Notes: generated from the letters alone by a model not told the origin. 64,000 bases of DNA from JAIPDZ01 sp034522175 (GCA_034522175.1 JAXHLQ010000001.1:1054001-1118000), one strand, 5' to 3'; positions 37,812-48,037 are shown, counted from the stretch's first letter. Numbers and translations: made by a program.

Positions 37812-37859
37812 TTTTAAAACCTTCGTTATCTTCGTTGCCTTCTGTAAATGATTTTTCTC
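37812..37859 (+). repeat. inverted repeat left of the two-gene cassette
   Basis: A 48-bp sequence with ACCTTCGTTATCTTCGTTGC and CTTCTGTAAATGATTTTTCT. It matches the reverse complement of 39484-39530 at all but a few positions (two mismatches and one 1-nt gap by eye). The upstream 37772-37800 (AGAAGGAAACAAAGGAAACA...) is a partial inverted arm of the same type. Confidence 0.85.
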
Positions 37860-37871
37860 ATGTTGATCAAA

Positions 37872-38717
37872 ATGACTTTCAAAACAACATCTGCCATATG
37901 TTTTCTCGCTGCTGCCGTTCTGATTTTCTTTAGTGCCATGGGAATGGCCGCCGATTCGTTAAATTTTGCCGTGATCCAGCCGGGGCAGCCCGGGACGCCG
38001 GAGGCGGCCCAGCCCGTGATGGACGCCCTGGCCGCCCATATCCAAGAGAAAATTGGCAATGCGGTCGTGGTTAAGGGTGCCTATTTCAACCAAATCGAAT
38101 CGGCGCTTGAGTTTCTGCGCACGGAAGCTCCCGAGTGGGGCATCATCCGTCTCGGTTTTTATTCAGCACACGCAAGGAAATTCCATATGACCCCCTTGGC
38201 GGCGACCCGGCCGGGGGGACGAAACAAGGATATGTGGCGGCTTTTGGTCGCCCGGGAAGGTTCCGGAGACTGGAAGGCCTTGACGGGCCGGGTCAGGGGC
38301 AATATGCTTTTTGAACCCGCTGCCGCGGCGTGCCTCCTGTTCGGAGTCCCTCCAGACCGGCTGCCGTTTCGCCTGGAGGGGACCTTCCGCCCCCTCCGCT
38401 CCGTTCGGGATGTCATCAGCGGCAAGATAGCGGGAGCTGTGCTGGATGGGGTTCAGTATGAGGCCATCCAAGCGTTGCCGTCGGCCGAAAAAATGACCGT
38501 TGCCCATACCTCGCCGGATCTCCCCACCAGTCCGGTGATCTGGTTTGGTGAAATGGACGACGCGGCCCGACACTTGCGCACCATACTCCTAAGCATGAAG
38601 GAGGATCCACATGCAAAGACCCTGCTCAAGCTCCTTCAAACCGACGGGTTCGGACCGGCAGATCCGGACCTGCCGAGGTTCAGGGGAGGCGGTAAAGCCG
38701 CTGTTTGCTTTCCTTAG
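37872..38717 (+). CDS. PhnD-like periplasmic binding protein
   Basis: A frame is open from 37848, inside the inverted repeat. I prefer ATG at 37872, which gives a signal peptide (MTFKTTSAICFLAAAVLIFF...GMAADS). The mature part (LNFAVIQPGQPGTPEAAQPV, MDALAAHIQEKIGNAVVVKG, RPLRSVRDVISGKIAGAVLD, LLKLLQTDGFGPADPDLP) fits the phosphate/phosphonate-binding PhnD-like fold. It is about 280 residues long. The last 15 residues overlap the following TPR gene in another frame, so the true end may be earlier or the two frames may be out of register. No transporter components are nearby; it may be a scavenging or signalling protein. Confidence 0.65.
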   Translation: MTFKTTSAICFLAAAVLIFFSAMGMAADSLNFAVIQPGQPGTPEAAQPVMDALAAHIQEKIGNAVVVKGAYFNQIESALEFLRTEAPEWGIIRLGFYSAHARKFHMTPLAATRPGGRNKDMWRLLVAREGSGDWKALTGRVRGNMLFEPAAAACLLFGVPPDRLPFRLEGTFRPLRSVRDVISGKIAGAVLDGVQYEAIQALPSAEKMTVAHTSPDLPTSPVIWFGEMDDAARHLRTILLSMKEDPHAKTLLKLLQTDGFGPADPDLPRFRGGGKAAVCFP

Positions 38718-39456
38718 TCTGTCCCTTATGCTATGGATGATCAGCGCATGCGGCCATCCGCCCGATGCCCGGCTTCCTTCAGAGGACATCCCTGAAGCCT
38801 TGCATGACCGGGACCGCCCACTTGGCATATGTACCCCATGCACCCGCTACCAGGCCGGGGAGTGGGCGCGCCGGGCGAAAACCGATCCATGGTCGGGGCT
38901 GAAGGCGGCCAACTGTTACGCCTTTCTCATAACGAAGCAGGCGGAGCGGACATCGAGGCTTGCGGATGCGCAAAAGGGCCGACAACTGGCCGAACAGGGA
39001 GTTGCGCAACACCCGGAAAGCGGTCTGGCCCACTATCTGTATGCCTACCTCACCGGATTGGAAGCGGAAAATGATCCGTTGCGTGGACTTGAGTGGGTCC
39101 CTGTGATAGAACGCGAAGCTCTCAGGGCTGCGAATCTGAGTCCCGGAATCGATCACGGAGGGCCCGATCGGATGCTGGGCGAACTGTATCTCAGGGCCCC
39201 GGCCTTTCCCATGAGTGTGGGCGATCCGGCCAAAAGCATCACCCATTTCAAAAAGGCCGTGACGCAGGCCCCGGGGTTCATGGAAAACCGCCTGGGGCTG
39301 GTGGAAGCGCTTCTAACCGATGATCAACAGGAGGAGGCATGCCGCCAGTTGATAGAGGTGTGGCGCCAGATGCCGCCAAAAACCGAAATGACACCGGCAT
39401 GGACCCGGGGTCTAAAGCTGATGAAGCGGTTGTGCAACGAGACGGAGCGTCATTAA
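38611..39456 (+). CDS. TatT-like tetratricopeptide lipoprotein
   Basis: The frame is open from ATG 38611, overlapping the previous gene by 107 bp. The protein proper seems to begin around VKPLFAFLSLSLMLWMISAC, a lipoprotein signal whose codon at that point is GTA, so the start is uncertain. The mature part is helical with TPR-like pairs and the TatT signature GPDRMLGELYLRAPAFPMSV followed by GDPAKSITHFKKAV. TatT proteins are periplasmic lipoproteins thought to serve TRAP-type uptake or cell-envelope functions. With the PhnD-like gene it forms a two-gene cassette between inverted repeats, inside the hopanoid cluster. Confidence 0.65.
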   Translation: MQRPCSSSFKPTGSDRQIRTCRGSGEAVKPLFAFLSLSLMLWMISACGHPPDARLPSEDIPEALHDRDRPLGICTPCTRYQAGEWARRAKTDPWSGLKAANCYAFLITKQAERTSRLADAQKGRQLAEQGVAQHPESGLAHYLYAYLTGLEAENDPLRGLEWVPVIEREALRAANLSPGIDHGGPDRMLGELYLRAPAFPMSVGDPAKSITHFKKAVTQAPGFMENRLGLVEALLTDDQQEEACRQLIEVWRQMPPKTEMTPAWTRGLKLMKRLCNETERH

Positions 39457-39483
39457 AATTCGGATATCAAAACCGAAAGCCCT

Positions 39484-39530
39484 GAGAAAAATCATTTACA
39501 GAAGGCAACGAAGGTAAAGAAGGTTTAAAA
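39484..39530 (-). repeat. inverted repeat right of the two-gene cassette
   Basis: The reverse complement of 37812-37859 with few differences. It ends a few bases before the hpnH ribosome binding site. Confidence 0.85.
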
Positions 39531-39545
39531 TTCAAGGAGTTAAAT

Positions 39546-40568
39546 GTGGGCATCCCCGCCATTCAAAAAGCACGAATCGGGGCCTATATCATGAAAAACC
39601 GACTCAGCGGCAACGGGCGATTCCCGCTGGTGCTGATGCTGGAACCCCTTTTCCGCTGTAACCTCAAATGCAGAGGCTGTGGGAAAATCGATTATCCCCG
39701 CGATATCCTGGAGCAGCATATGAGCGTCGAGATGTGTATGTCGGCTGCCGAAGAGTGCGGGGCGCCTGTGGTCTCCATCGCAGGGGGAGAGCCCCTCCTT
39801 CACCCGGATATCGCCCCTATCGCCCGGTCGCTTATCGAGCGAAAGCGGTTCGTCTACCTCTGTACCAATGCCCTGTTGGTGGCCCAACGGATGAATGAAT
39901 TTGAACCGTCGCCCTATCTGACGTTTAATATCCACGTAGACAGTCTGGACCATCGTCACGACGAGCGGGTGGGTCGAAATGGGGTGTTTAAGCGGGCGGT
40001 ATCCGCCATCAGACTCCTGGTGTCCTCGGGGTTTCGGGTGACCACCAACACCACCCTGTTTCGCGGCGAGACGGCCGAAGGGGCCTGCCGCCTGTTGGAT
40101 TTTCTGACATCACTCCAGGTTGAGGCCATGACCATCGCCTCGGCGTTTGGTTACCCGAATGCACCGGATCAGGATGGATTTTTCACGCGGGATCAGGCCA
40201 CGGCCCTCTTTCGATCGATTCTGGCCTCTGCGGATGGGAGGGGATGGACCTTCAACCACAGCACCCTTTATCTTGATTTTCTCGCAGGGAACCAGGCCTA
40301 TGAATGCCTTCCCTGGGCCAATCCCACCCGGAATATCTTCGGCTGGCAGAAACCGTGTTATCTCTTGAATGACGGATATGAACCCACCTTTGAGGCGTTG
40401 ATGCAGCATACGGACTGGTCCCGGTACGGCGTCGGACACGACCCACGGTGTACGCACTGCATGCTCCACTGCGGGTTTGAGCCCACTGCGGTCATGGATT
40501 CGGCAAAACATCCCCTCAGAGCCTTGAAAATCGGCCTCAGAGGCATAAGAATATATAAGGAGAGATAA
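39546..40568 (+). CDS. hpnH: HpnH, radical SAM adenosylhopane synthase
   Basis: 340 residues starting at GTG 39546 after an AAGGAG site; an out-of-frame ATG sits two bases earlier. It is a radical SAM enzyme with CX3CX2C in FRCNLKCRGCGKIDYP and the SAM-binding GGE in VVSIAGGEPLLHPDI. HpnH features are MLEPLFRCNL at the front, the C-terminal blocks YLDFLAGNQAYECLPWANPT and RNIFGWQKPCYLL, and the Cys cluster CTHCMLHCGFEPTAV. HpnH joins a 5'-deoxyadenosyl radical to hopene, the first step to extended (C35) hopanoids. Its presence with hpnO and hpnN supports side-chain extended, amino-modified hopanoids in this organism. Confidence 0.92.
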   Translation: MGIPAIQKARIGAYIMKNRLSGNGRFPLVLMLEPLFRCNLKCRGCGKIDYPRDILEQHMSVEMCMSAAEECGAPVVSIAGGEPLLHPDIAPIARSLIERKRFVYLCTNALLVAQRMNEFEPSPYLTFNIHVDSLDHRHDERVGRNGVFKRAVSAIRLLVSSGFRVTTNTTLFRGETAEGACRLLDFLTSLQVEAMTIASAFGYPNAPDQDGFFTRDQATALFRSILASADGRGWTFNHSTLYLDFLAGNQAYECLPWANPTRNIFGWQKPCYLLNDGYEPTFEALMQHTDWSRYGVGHDPRCTHCMLHCGFEPTAVMDSAKHPLRALKIGLRGIRIYKER

Positions 40569-41468
40569 GTGATGATGAATGAAACCGAACTCGAGGGCAT
40601 GCACTATGAAGGAAACTGTATCCGGCCGCCCAGCGAAGCCTTCAGCATCCTGCTTCAGGTGACGGTGGGATGTTCCCACAACAAGTGCACCTTTTGCGGC
40701 ACCTATACGGACAAGCGGTTCAGGATAAAGGATGATGAGACCATCCTCAACGATATCCGGTTTGCGTCCAGGTATATGAAACGCCAGGACCGGGTATTTC
40801 TCATGGACGGGGATGCTCTGATCATTCCCCAGAAGCGGCTCATGTGGATTCTGGATCAGATACGGACCCATCTCCCGTGGGTCAGGCGGGTGGGGGCCTA
40901 TGCCAACGCCAAGAGCATCAAGATGAAGGCCCTCGAGGAGTTAAAGACACTCAAGGAGAACGGCCTGGGGATCCTTTATCTCGGGGTGGAAACCGGGGAT
41001 GAGGCCCTGTTGAAAAAAATCCGAAAGGGTGCCAGTCCCCAGCATCTCATCCGGATGGGCAGAAAGGTCCGGAAGGCCGGCATTAAACTTTCGGTCACCG
41101 TGTTGCTGGGCATCGGAGGAATTGAGGGATCCGATCAGCATGCCAGGGCCACGGGGGAATTGTTAAGCGCCATGGATCCCAATTACGTGGGGGCCCTAAC
41201 GGTGATGCTCATCCCCGGCACGCCGCTGCATGATGAATGGGCGGCCGGCACGTTCCGCCTGCCCGACGAGCGGGGGCTTTTGAAGGAACTGCGCACCATG
41301 ATTGCCCACACCAACCTGAGCCGGGGCATGTTCTTTTCAAACCATGCCTCCAACTATCTCCCCGTCAAGGCGCGGCTGCCCAAGGGGAAGCAGGAGGCCC
41401 TGGATCAGATAGACCGTGCCCTCAGGGGAGAAGTGGGGTTGAGGCCGGAGTGGATGCGGGCACTGTGA
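40569..41468 (+). CDS. radical SAM protein with CX4CX2C motif
   Basis: 299 residues, starting at GTG 40569 or the ATG codons 3 and 6 bp later, immediately after hpnH. The cluster-binding site is VGCSHNKCTFCGTY, which is CX4CX2C rather than the canonical CX3CX2C. The rest of the TIM-barrel signature is present: LMDGDALIIP, LYLGVETGDEALLKKIRKGA, VTVLLGIGGIEGSDQHA. The C-terminus is basic. Proteins of this type are found in anaerobes without assigned function. Tight linkage to hpnH suggests a role in hopanoid or other lipid modification, but it may only be a neighbour. Confidence 0.75.
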   Translation: MMMNETELEGMHYEGNCIRPPSEAFSILLQVTVGCSHNKCTFCGTYTDKRFRIKDDETILNDIRFASRYMKRQDRVFLMDGDALIIPQKRLMWILDQIRTHLPWVRRVGAYANAKSIKMKALEELKTLKENGLGILYLGVETGDEALLKKIRKGASPQHLIRMGRKVRKAGIKLSVTVLLGIGGIEGSDQHARATGELLSAMDPNYVGALTVMLIPGTPLHDEWAAGTFRLPDERGLLKELRTMIAHTNLSRGMFFSNHASNYLPVKARLPKGKQEALDQIDRALRGEVGLRPEWMRAL

Positions 41469-41469
41469 T

Positions 41470-41500
41470 CCGGTGTCAGGTGTCGGGGTTCAGGTATCAG
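41470..41500. repeat. short degenerate tandem repeat
   Basis: Just after the radical SAM gene, units like GGTGTCA, GGTGTCG, GGTTCA and GGTATCA follow each other. It resembles the short dispersed intergenic repeats of Desulfobacterota. Function unknown. Confidence 0.4.
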
Positions 41501-41536
41501 GCGGCGAGTGTTAGGGAGATCTTGGGCAGGCATTTT

Positions 41537-42618
41537 CTATCCGAAGATGGCGTCCACGAATTCCTCGGGATGAAAGGGCCTTAGATCATCCATCTGCTCT
41601 CCGATACCGATGAACCGGATGGGGATGTTCAGCTGCCGTGAAATACCCACCACAATGCCGCCTTTGGCGGTACCGTCCAGCTTGGTCAGGATGATATCGG
41701 TGACATGGAGTGATTCATTGAAGAGCTCAGCCTGTGAAATGGCATTCTGCCCGGTGGTGGCGTCCAGAACCAGCCATACCTCATGGGGGGCGCCCGGTAT
41801 CTTTTTGCCGGTGACGCGATGAATCTTCTGGAGTTCGTCCATGAGATTCACCTTGGTATGAAGCCGCCCGGCCGTGTCGATGAGTACCACATCCATGTTT
41901 CTGGCCTGTGCCGCGGACAGGCCATCAAAGACCACCGCCGAGGGATCGGCGCCGGTCTTCTGTTTCACCACCTCTGCACCGACCCGCTTTCCCCAGATGC
42001 TCAACTGCTCCACCGCGGCTGCACGAAACGTATCGGCCGCTACCAGCATGACCTGTTTCCCCTCTGATTTAAATTGACGGGCCGCCTTGGCGATGGTGGT
42101 GGTCTTTCCCACCCCGTTCACGCCAATGACCATAATGATACGCGGCACGTCCTGGGCGGGGGCCGTATGGTCCGCATTGGGGCGTTGCAGGTACTCGAGG
42201 ATGCGCTCCTTCAGCGCAGTGATCAGCTTCTCCGGATCCTTTAACTCCTTCCGGGCCACCCGTTCCTGAATGTCCTCGATCAACTCCTGGGTGGTGGCCA
42301 CACCGATATCCGACGTAAAAAGGATCTCCTCCAGTTCGTCCAGCAAGTCCTGGGTAATCTCCTTCTTACCGAGCAGAAGCCGGCCCATACGGCCCGTGAT
42401 ATTGGACCGGGTCTTGGAGAGACCCCGGCTGAGCCGTTTGAACAGTCCGGATTTTTCGTCGGAAGGGGCGGGTTCCGCCTCAGCGGCTGCCTGGGATCCT
42501 ACTTCCGGTTCGGATTCGGGAACCGTTTCAGGAATGGGGGCTTCCTGCGCGTCCGGTTCGGTCTGCTCCGCTTTTTCCTGATCTGTATCCTTCTTCTTCC
42601 GCTTGAAAAAAACGCCAT
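41537..42618 (-). CDS. ftsY: signal recognition particle receptor FtsY, frameshifted at codon 3-5
   Basis: The NG GTPase domain is complete: P-loop GVNGVGKTTTIAKAARQF, G2 DTFRAAAVEQL, G3 DTAGRLHTKVNLMDEL, G4 TKLDGTAKGG and the closing GIGEQMDDLRPFHPEEFV. Upstream is an acidic A domain (EQTEPDAQEAPIPETVPESE) and the membrane-binding GLFKRLSRGL. ATG at 42618 starts MAFFFKRKKKD if one T is added to the 7-T run (A run 42606-42612 on the plus strand). Without it the frame is lost after four codons. FtsY docks SRP-ribosome complexes at the membrane. It lies 21 bp downstream of smc, the common smc-ftsY pairing. Confidence 0.93.
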
Positions 42619-42639
42619 AATCGGCCTCGATGGTGTAAG

Positions 42640-45600
42640 TCAGTTTGCTGAGACTTGCTCCTTGAAGTCTTTCAGGTTGACGGAGACCAGTTTGGACACG
42701 CCTTTGGATTCCATGGTAATGCCATACAGGCGATCCATGATCTCCATGGTCTTTCGGCTGTGCGTCACCATGATCACCTGAGATTCCTGCTTGATCTCAT
42801 TTAAGAGGTTGTTGAACCGTTCGATGTTGGACTCATCCAGCGGGGCATCCACCTCGTCCAGAAGACAAAAAGGGCTCGGTTTGATCATATAGATGGCAAA
42901 CAAGAGCGCCATGGCCACCAGCGCCTTCTCCCCGCCGGAGAGGAGTCCCATATGACTCAGTTTCTTGCCCGGGGGTTGCACCTCAACCAGCACCCCGCTC
43001 TCCAACGGCTTGGTTTCATCCGTGAGTCTCAACCCGGCGGTCCCGCCACTGAAAAGAATGGGAAAGATTTCCTTTAATTTGTCATCCACTGCCTGGAAGA
43101 TGGCCCTGAATTTTTCAAGGGACGTGCGATTGATCTTTCGGATGGCGGTTCTCAGGGATTCAATGGAATGGATGAGGTCCTCCCGCTGCTCGATAATAAA
43201 ATCGTGCCGTTCCTTCAAGGCCTCATGTTCCTTGATGGCCGTCAGGTTGACATCTCCCATTCGATTTAGAATCCCCTTTTTCTTTTCTATGGTTTTCTCC
43301 ATCTCGGGCCTGGAAAAGCCCTTATCGAGGTGTTGCCCATAGACTTCCGGAAGGTCGAGGTTGAATTTTTCCTGAACGGTGTCGATGAGGTTGTCCATCT
43401 TGAAACGGATTCCTGAATGTTCCATCCTGGCATTACTGATGCGCTCCTTAAGGGCATCGATTTCAGCCCTCAAATCCGATTCCTTGAGCTCCTCCTCGCG
43501 GATGGTGTCCTGAAACCGGCGGCGCTCCAGATCGGCCCGGTTCAGGTCATCCTCGGCCGCTTTCAATTCATCATAAAGCCTGGCCAGCTCCTCCTCTATT
43601 AATCCCTTTCTTCTCTGACATTCCCGGTGCCGCTCCTCCCCGGCGGCAATTTCTTCTCCGATTTTCACCACCCGCTTTTTTGAATCCTCAATGTATCCTG
43701 CCACCCGTTCCAATTCGCGAACCAGGCTCCGATGCGCCTCTTCCGCAATTCGGTGGTCTGCCCTGATTTCGGACACCGACTCCCGGGCCGCTTCAAATTC
43801 CGCTTCAGCCTCTTCCAATTCGATTCGTTTCTGCTCAAAATAGAGAGATTCGTTTTGCCGTTTTTCCCGCTGTTTTTGAAGCGAATCCTGGATTTCTACA
43901 AGCTCTTTTTCATGGCCCCTGCGTTCGAGGTCTTTTCTCTCGAGGTCCTCTGTTATTTTCTGGATCATTCTTTCTGACTGGTCCAGCTCCTGTCCAAGAC
44001 GGAACAACGCCTTGTCCAGTTCGTTGATGTCATCCTGGCAGGTCCACTGGTCCTCTTTAAGGCGTTCAAGAGCATCCTTTTTTTCTTCAATACGATTCAG
44101 TGTCTCCTGGTGCTTCGACTGCAGTGACTGGACCCCGGCCTCGTGCGTTTTGACCGCTTTCTTGAGTTCCGACAACTCCCGTTTTCGAACCAGAAGCCCC
44201 GGGATCCCTGGGACAGCCGGCCTCCGCTGATGACCCCGTGCGGATCGACCAGTTCTCCATCCAGCGTCACAAAGGCGGGTCCGCACCCGTTGGTATCGGA
44301 GAGCGCCTGGATCGATGTGTGTTGGGATATAGCCTGGGAAAGATCGTCTGCAATATAGATGTCCTTAAGCAGTGTTCGCATCAGCGGTCCATGACGTTCG
44401 GGAACGGACACCACATCGAAGAGTGATGGTAAGTCAAGTCCCTGTGGCCTTGGGCTTGCTGCCGATTTCAATTCCTTCACTGGCGCGAAACTTCCCATCC
44501 CCTTTTGCTTTTCCTTTAGGTATCCGACGGCTGCTTCACCGTCTGCCATGGATTCCACGATGACGTATTGAAGTTTTTCCCCCAGGGCCGCCTCAACAGC
44601 CCGTTCATACCTGGAATCCACCTGTATGACATCGGCCAGAATCCCAAGGATTCGCCCCTGTTGGCGGGGCTCGAAATCCTTGGCCTTCATGATGGTCCGG
44701 ACCCCCAGCGTATACCCTTCGAAGTTTTCCATGAGGGCCGTCAGGCTCGACAGTCTGGAGTTGGCCATGTTCAATGCCCGTTCCGCCGACTTCAAGTCTG
44801 TTTCGATACTCTCCTTTTTGTCCTGCAGTTCCGAAAGCTTTCCGTTCACTTCTTCGATGGCCACTTGAAGGTCACCGAGCCGGCTCGCTGTAGCCTCCCG
44901 GACAGCGCTTTTTCTTTCAGAAGCCGCATTAAATTTTTCAGATTTCGCCCTGACATCCTCGCGTTCCTTTTCCAGCCTTGACCGGGCGTCGGTGATTTGG
45001 CCCAGCAGCCGGTTGAGATACCCCGACTTCTGGTCCAGGCCCGTTTCACGGTTCCGGCCTTCACTCAATTCGGTCCTCGCCGCTTCGAAAGCCTCTTTTA
45101 TCTCCCGCAAGAGGCCCCTTCTGGCCTTCATCCGTTCTTCTCTGAGGTCGATTTCTTTCTCCAGGTCCCGGGCCTTTTCTTTGGTATCGACCTTTTGCCC
45201 TTCCAGGGTATCCCGCTCTGTTTCCAATTCCCTCAACCGGAGCCGTATCTCCTCCCGTTCCGTTTCAAGGCGGGCCTTCATTTCATTCAGCATGCCCATC
45301 TCGCCGTTGAGGGCATCAATGCCGGCCTCCTTTTTATGAACCCGGTCCCTTAAGCGCTGATAATCCTGCCTGCAGGCAGCCAAGCCTTCGTCTTTGTCCT
45401 GAAGCTTTAGATCCATCGCTTCAATGCCCGCCCGAAGCCGCGAGATTTCTGTGGACCTGGCAATCTCCTCTTGTTCCAGTGCTTCCCTTATGTTCAGCTT
45501 TTCATCCGAATCGGTCATCAACTGCTGGTAGGTGTTGGCATACAAAATGAGTTCAAGATCCTGAATTTCCTTTGAAATGGTCTTGAACCGCCTGGCTTTG

Positions 45601-46239
45601 CCGGCCTGGCGCTTCAAAGACCGCATTCGGGTTTCCACCTCGCTTAAGATATCTTCCACCCGTTGAAGATTGGCCTGGGTCATTTCGATTTTTCTCTCGG
45701 AGGCAGCAACTTTTTTGCGGTATTTGGTGATGCCGGCCGCCTCCTCCAGCATGATCCGGGTCTCTTCGGGTTTTTGCTCGATGATGCTGCCGATCTGGCC
45801 CTGACCGATAATGGAATAGGACCGGTTTCCCAGGCCCGTATCCATAAAGACCTCCTGGATATCTTTGAGCCTGCACGGAACCTTGTTGATCAAATACTCG
45901 CTTTCGCCGGAACGATAGAGTCGCCGGGTGACAGAGAGTTCGGTGTCTTGTGCGAATGCAGAGGGAAAAGAGCCGTCCCCGTTTTCAAACTGTAAGGAGA
46001 CCTTCGGCCATGCCAAGCGGCTTTTGGTCGCTGGCCCCACTGAAAATCACATCCTCCATTTTCCGGCCTCGCAGCAGCTTCGGGCTTTGTTCGCCCATGC
46101 ACCACCGTATGGCATCCACCACGTTGCTTTTCCCGCAGCCATTGGGGCCCACGACACCACTAATCCCTTCGGAAAAATTGATGTCCATGCGATCCATGAA
46201 GGATTTGAATCCAAGGATAGAAACCTTTTTGATTTTCAT
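42640..46239 (-). CDS. smc: chromosome segregation protein SMC, two frame breaks
   Basis: About 1,190 residues, the normal SMC length. The N-terminal Walker A domain begins MKIKKVSILGFKSFMDRMDI with GPNGCGKSNVVDAIRW. Two long coiled coils flank a hinge (ILGILADVIQVDSRYERAVE...GGRLSQGSRG). The C-terminal head has the signature LLSGGEKALVAMALLFAIYM and Walker B CLLDEVDAPLDESN. Breaks are at 46001-46002 (one extra base, after which the frame reads AEVSLQFENGDG) and at 44197-44200 (one base missing, after which it reads RGLLVRKRELSELKK). SMC is the condensin ATPase. Loss would be severe, so I treat these as sequence errors. ATG at 46239 follows GGAGGGA. Confidence 0.93.
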
Positions 46240-46453
46240 TGTTCCCTCCGCGTAAAAGCGCCCTTACAGGCGGCTTTGAAGCCTGAAGAAATGGAAGTCA
46301 TCAACTGGATGTCTCTTATAACAGATATAGGGGAAGTTGTAAAGAAAAAATACCATATAATGTGGAATAAAAAATAAAGATGTCAATATATGGTTGTTTT
46401 GCGACCTGGTGTGGTTTCCGGAATGATATTGACAACTTCGCGGGCAGGTCCCT

Positions 46454-47893
46454 ATGATGCTCAAGAAAAATGAACCGAGGAAACACATTTTGTCCGATAA
46501 AACCATGATCAAACGCTGGTCCCGGCCTAACGGATACCGGGATGTCCTGGCCATCAGTCTCCCGCTGGTGGCCTCCATGGGGTCCATCACCCTGATGCAA
46601 TTCACGGATCGAATCTTTCTCGCCAACTATTCGGTGGACGCCATCGCTGCGGCCCTCCCGGCCGGTGTGGCCTCTTTCACCAGCCTGGCTTTTTTTATGG
46701 GGGTGGCCAATTACACCAACGCCTTTGTGGCACAGTACACCGGGGCAAAGGCGCTGAGCCGGGTGGGAGCGGCCCTGTGGCAGGGGATCTATCTGTCATG
46801 TTTTTCGGCCATTCTTCTGGCCTCGCTCTATTTTATTTCAGACGACCTCTTCGCTCTGATCGGACACGCCCCCCATATTCAGAGGCTGGAAATCACCTAT
46901 TTCGATATCTTGATTCTGGGATCCGGACTGATCGTTTTAAGCTCCGCCATGGCCTGCTTTTATACCGGCCGGGGTCTGACCTGGACGGTCATGTTCGTCC
47001 ACATGAGCGGGGCTGCGGTAAACATTCCTCTGGACTACTGCCTTATCAACGGGGTGGGTCCGTTTCCCGAAATGGGCATTGTGGGGGCAGGATTGGCCAC
47101 GGTAACGGCCTGTGTCGTCATCACCCTCATTCTATCCATCCTGATTTTCAGTCCCAAAAACCGCGCCGCCTTCGGCACATGGAAAAACAGGGCCTTCGAT
47201 AAAGTCCTTTTTGGCCGGCTCATGCGTTACGGGCTGCCCAGCGGCACCCAGTTCTTCCTGGAAATCTTCGGCCTCACTTTTTTTATTCAAATGCTGGGGA
47301 GGCTGGGGGACCTGGAACTGGCTGCATCCAACATCGTGCTCTCCATCGAAACCCTTGCCTTTTTGCCCATGGTCGGGTTTCATATCGGAAATGCCACCCT
47401 GGTGGGCCAGGCTGTAGGCGGCGGCCAGCCTCAGGAAGGGGTCTATGCCACTACCAGTGCCCTTCATATCACCTTTGCCTACATGCTGATCATCGCCGCT
47501 GTTTTTGTGCTCACCCCTGAACCGCTGCTGAGACTGTTTCGTGCCGAAAACCAGACCCCGGCACAATACGATCAAATTATGGACATCGGGGTTGTGCTCA
47601 TGCGTTTTGTGGCAATTTTCTGCGTCTTTGATGCCCTCAATCTCATCTTTTCCGGGGCCTTGAAGGGGGCCGGTGATACGCAGTTCATCATGTGGACCGT
47701 GGCCTGTCTTTCACTGGGCGTGATGATTGTCCCGGTCTATGTGGCCATAGAGGTGCTGGGTGCCGGGCTGTACACGGCATGGGTCCTGGCCACGCTCTAT
47801 ATCAGCGCGCTGGGCCTGGCTTTCTGGTTACGATACCGGAGTGGCAAATGGAAACGGATGCGGGTCATCGAGGAAAGGCCGGCGGTGGCTTAG
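46454..47893 (+). CDS. MATE-family multidrug/sodium antiporter
   Basis: 479 residues and 12 hydrophobic segments in two MATE halves: AISLPLVASMGSITLMQFTD and FLANYSVDAIAAALPAGVAS in the first, RLMRYGLPSGTQFFLEIFGL and VGFHIGNATLVGQAVGGGQP in the second. The G-Q-x2-G-G-G-Q pattern in the second half is typical. A TTGACA at 46429 with TATGAT at about 46453 overlaps the first ATG, so the real start may be Met-18 (46505, MIKRWSRPNGYRD). The gene is divergent from smc. The substrate is unknown. Confidence 0.88.
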   Translation: MMLKKNEPRKHILSDKTMIKRWSRPNGYRDVLAISLPLVASMGSITLMQFTDRIFLANYSVDAIAAALPAGVASFTSLAFFMGVANYTNAFVAQYTGAKALSRVGAALWQGIYLSCFSAILLASLYFISDDLFALIGHAPHIQRLEITYFDILILGSGLIVLSSAMACFYTGRGLTWTVMFVHMSGAAVNIPLDYCLINGVGPFPEMGIVGAGLATVTACVVITLILSILIFSPKNRAAFGTWKNRAFDKVLFGRLMRYGLPSGTQFFLEIFGLTFFIQMLGRLGDLELAASNIVLSIETLAFLPMVGFHIGNATLVGQAVGGGQPQEGVYATTSALHITFAYMLIIAAVFVLTPEPLLRLFRAENQTPAQYDQIMDIGVVLMRFVAIFCVFDALNLIFSGALKGAGDTQFIMWTVACLSLGVMIVPVYVAIEVLGAGLYTAWVLATLYISALGLAFWLRYRSGKWKRMRVIEERPAVA

Positions 47894-47995
47894 ACAGCAT
47901 ACTGGTGATGACTACCCTGCACCGAAGAGGGGAACCCGGGTTTTCTTTTTGGGTAAAAATGAGCTGTGGGTAAGAGATCATTCAGGGAATAAACC

Positions 47996-48022
47996 AGGGC
48001 CCTTCGGGCGCCCTTATTTTGC
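47996..48022. terminator. weak GC hairpin between MATE gene and TA pair
   Basis: GGGC...GCGCCC around CCTTCGG, followed by TTATTTT, between convergent genes. The stem is short, so this is a tentative bidirectional terminator. Confidence 0.3.
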
Positions 48023-48037
48023 AGAGGGATTGAGACG

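Noticed and set aside
41470..41500. Possible CRISPR-like or regulatory array after the radical SAM gene
   Set aside because: The units are 7 bp, degenerate and have no spacers; best described as a short intergenic repeat.
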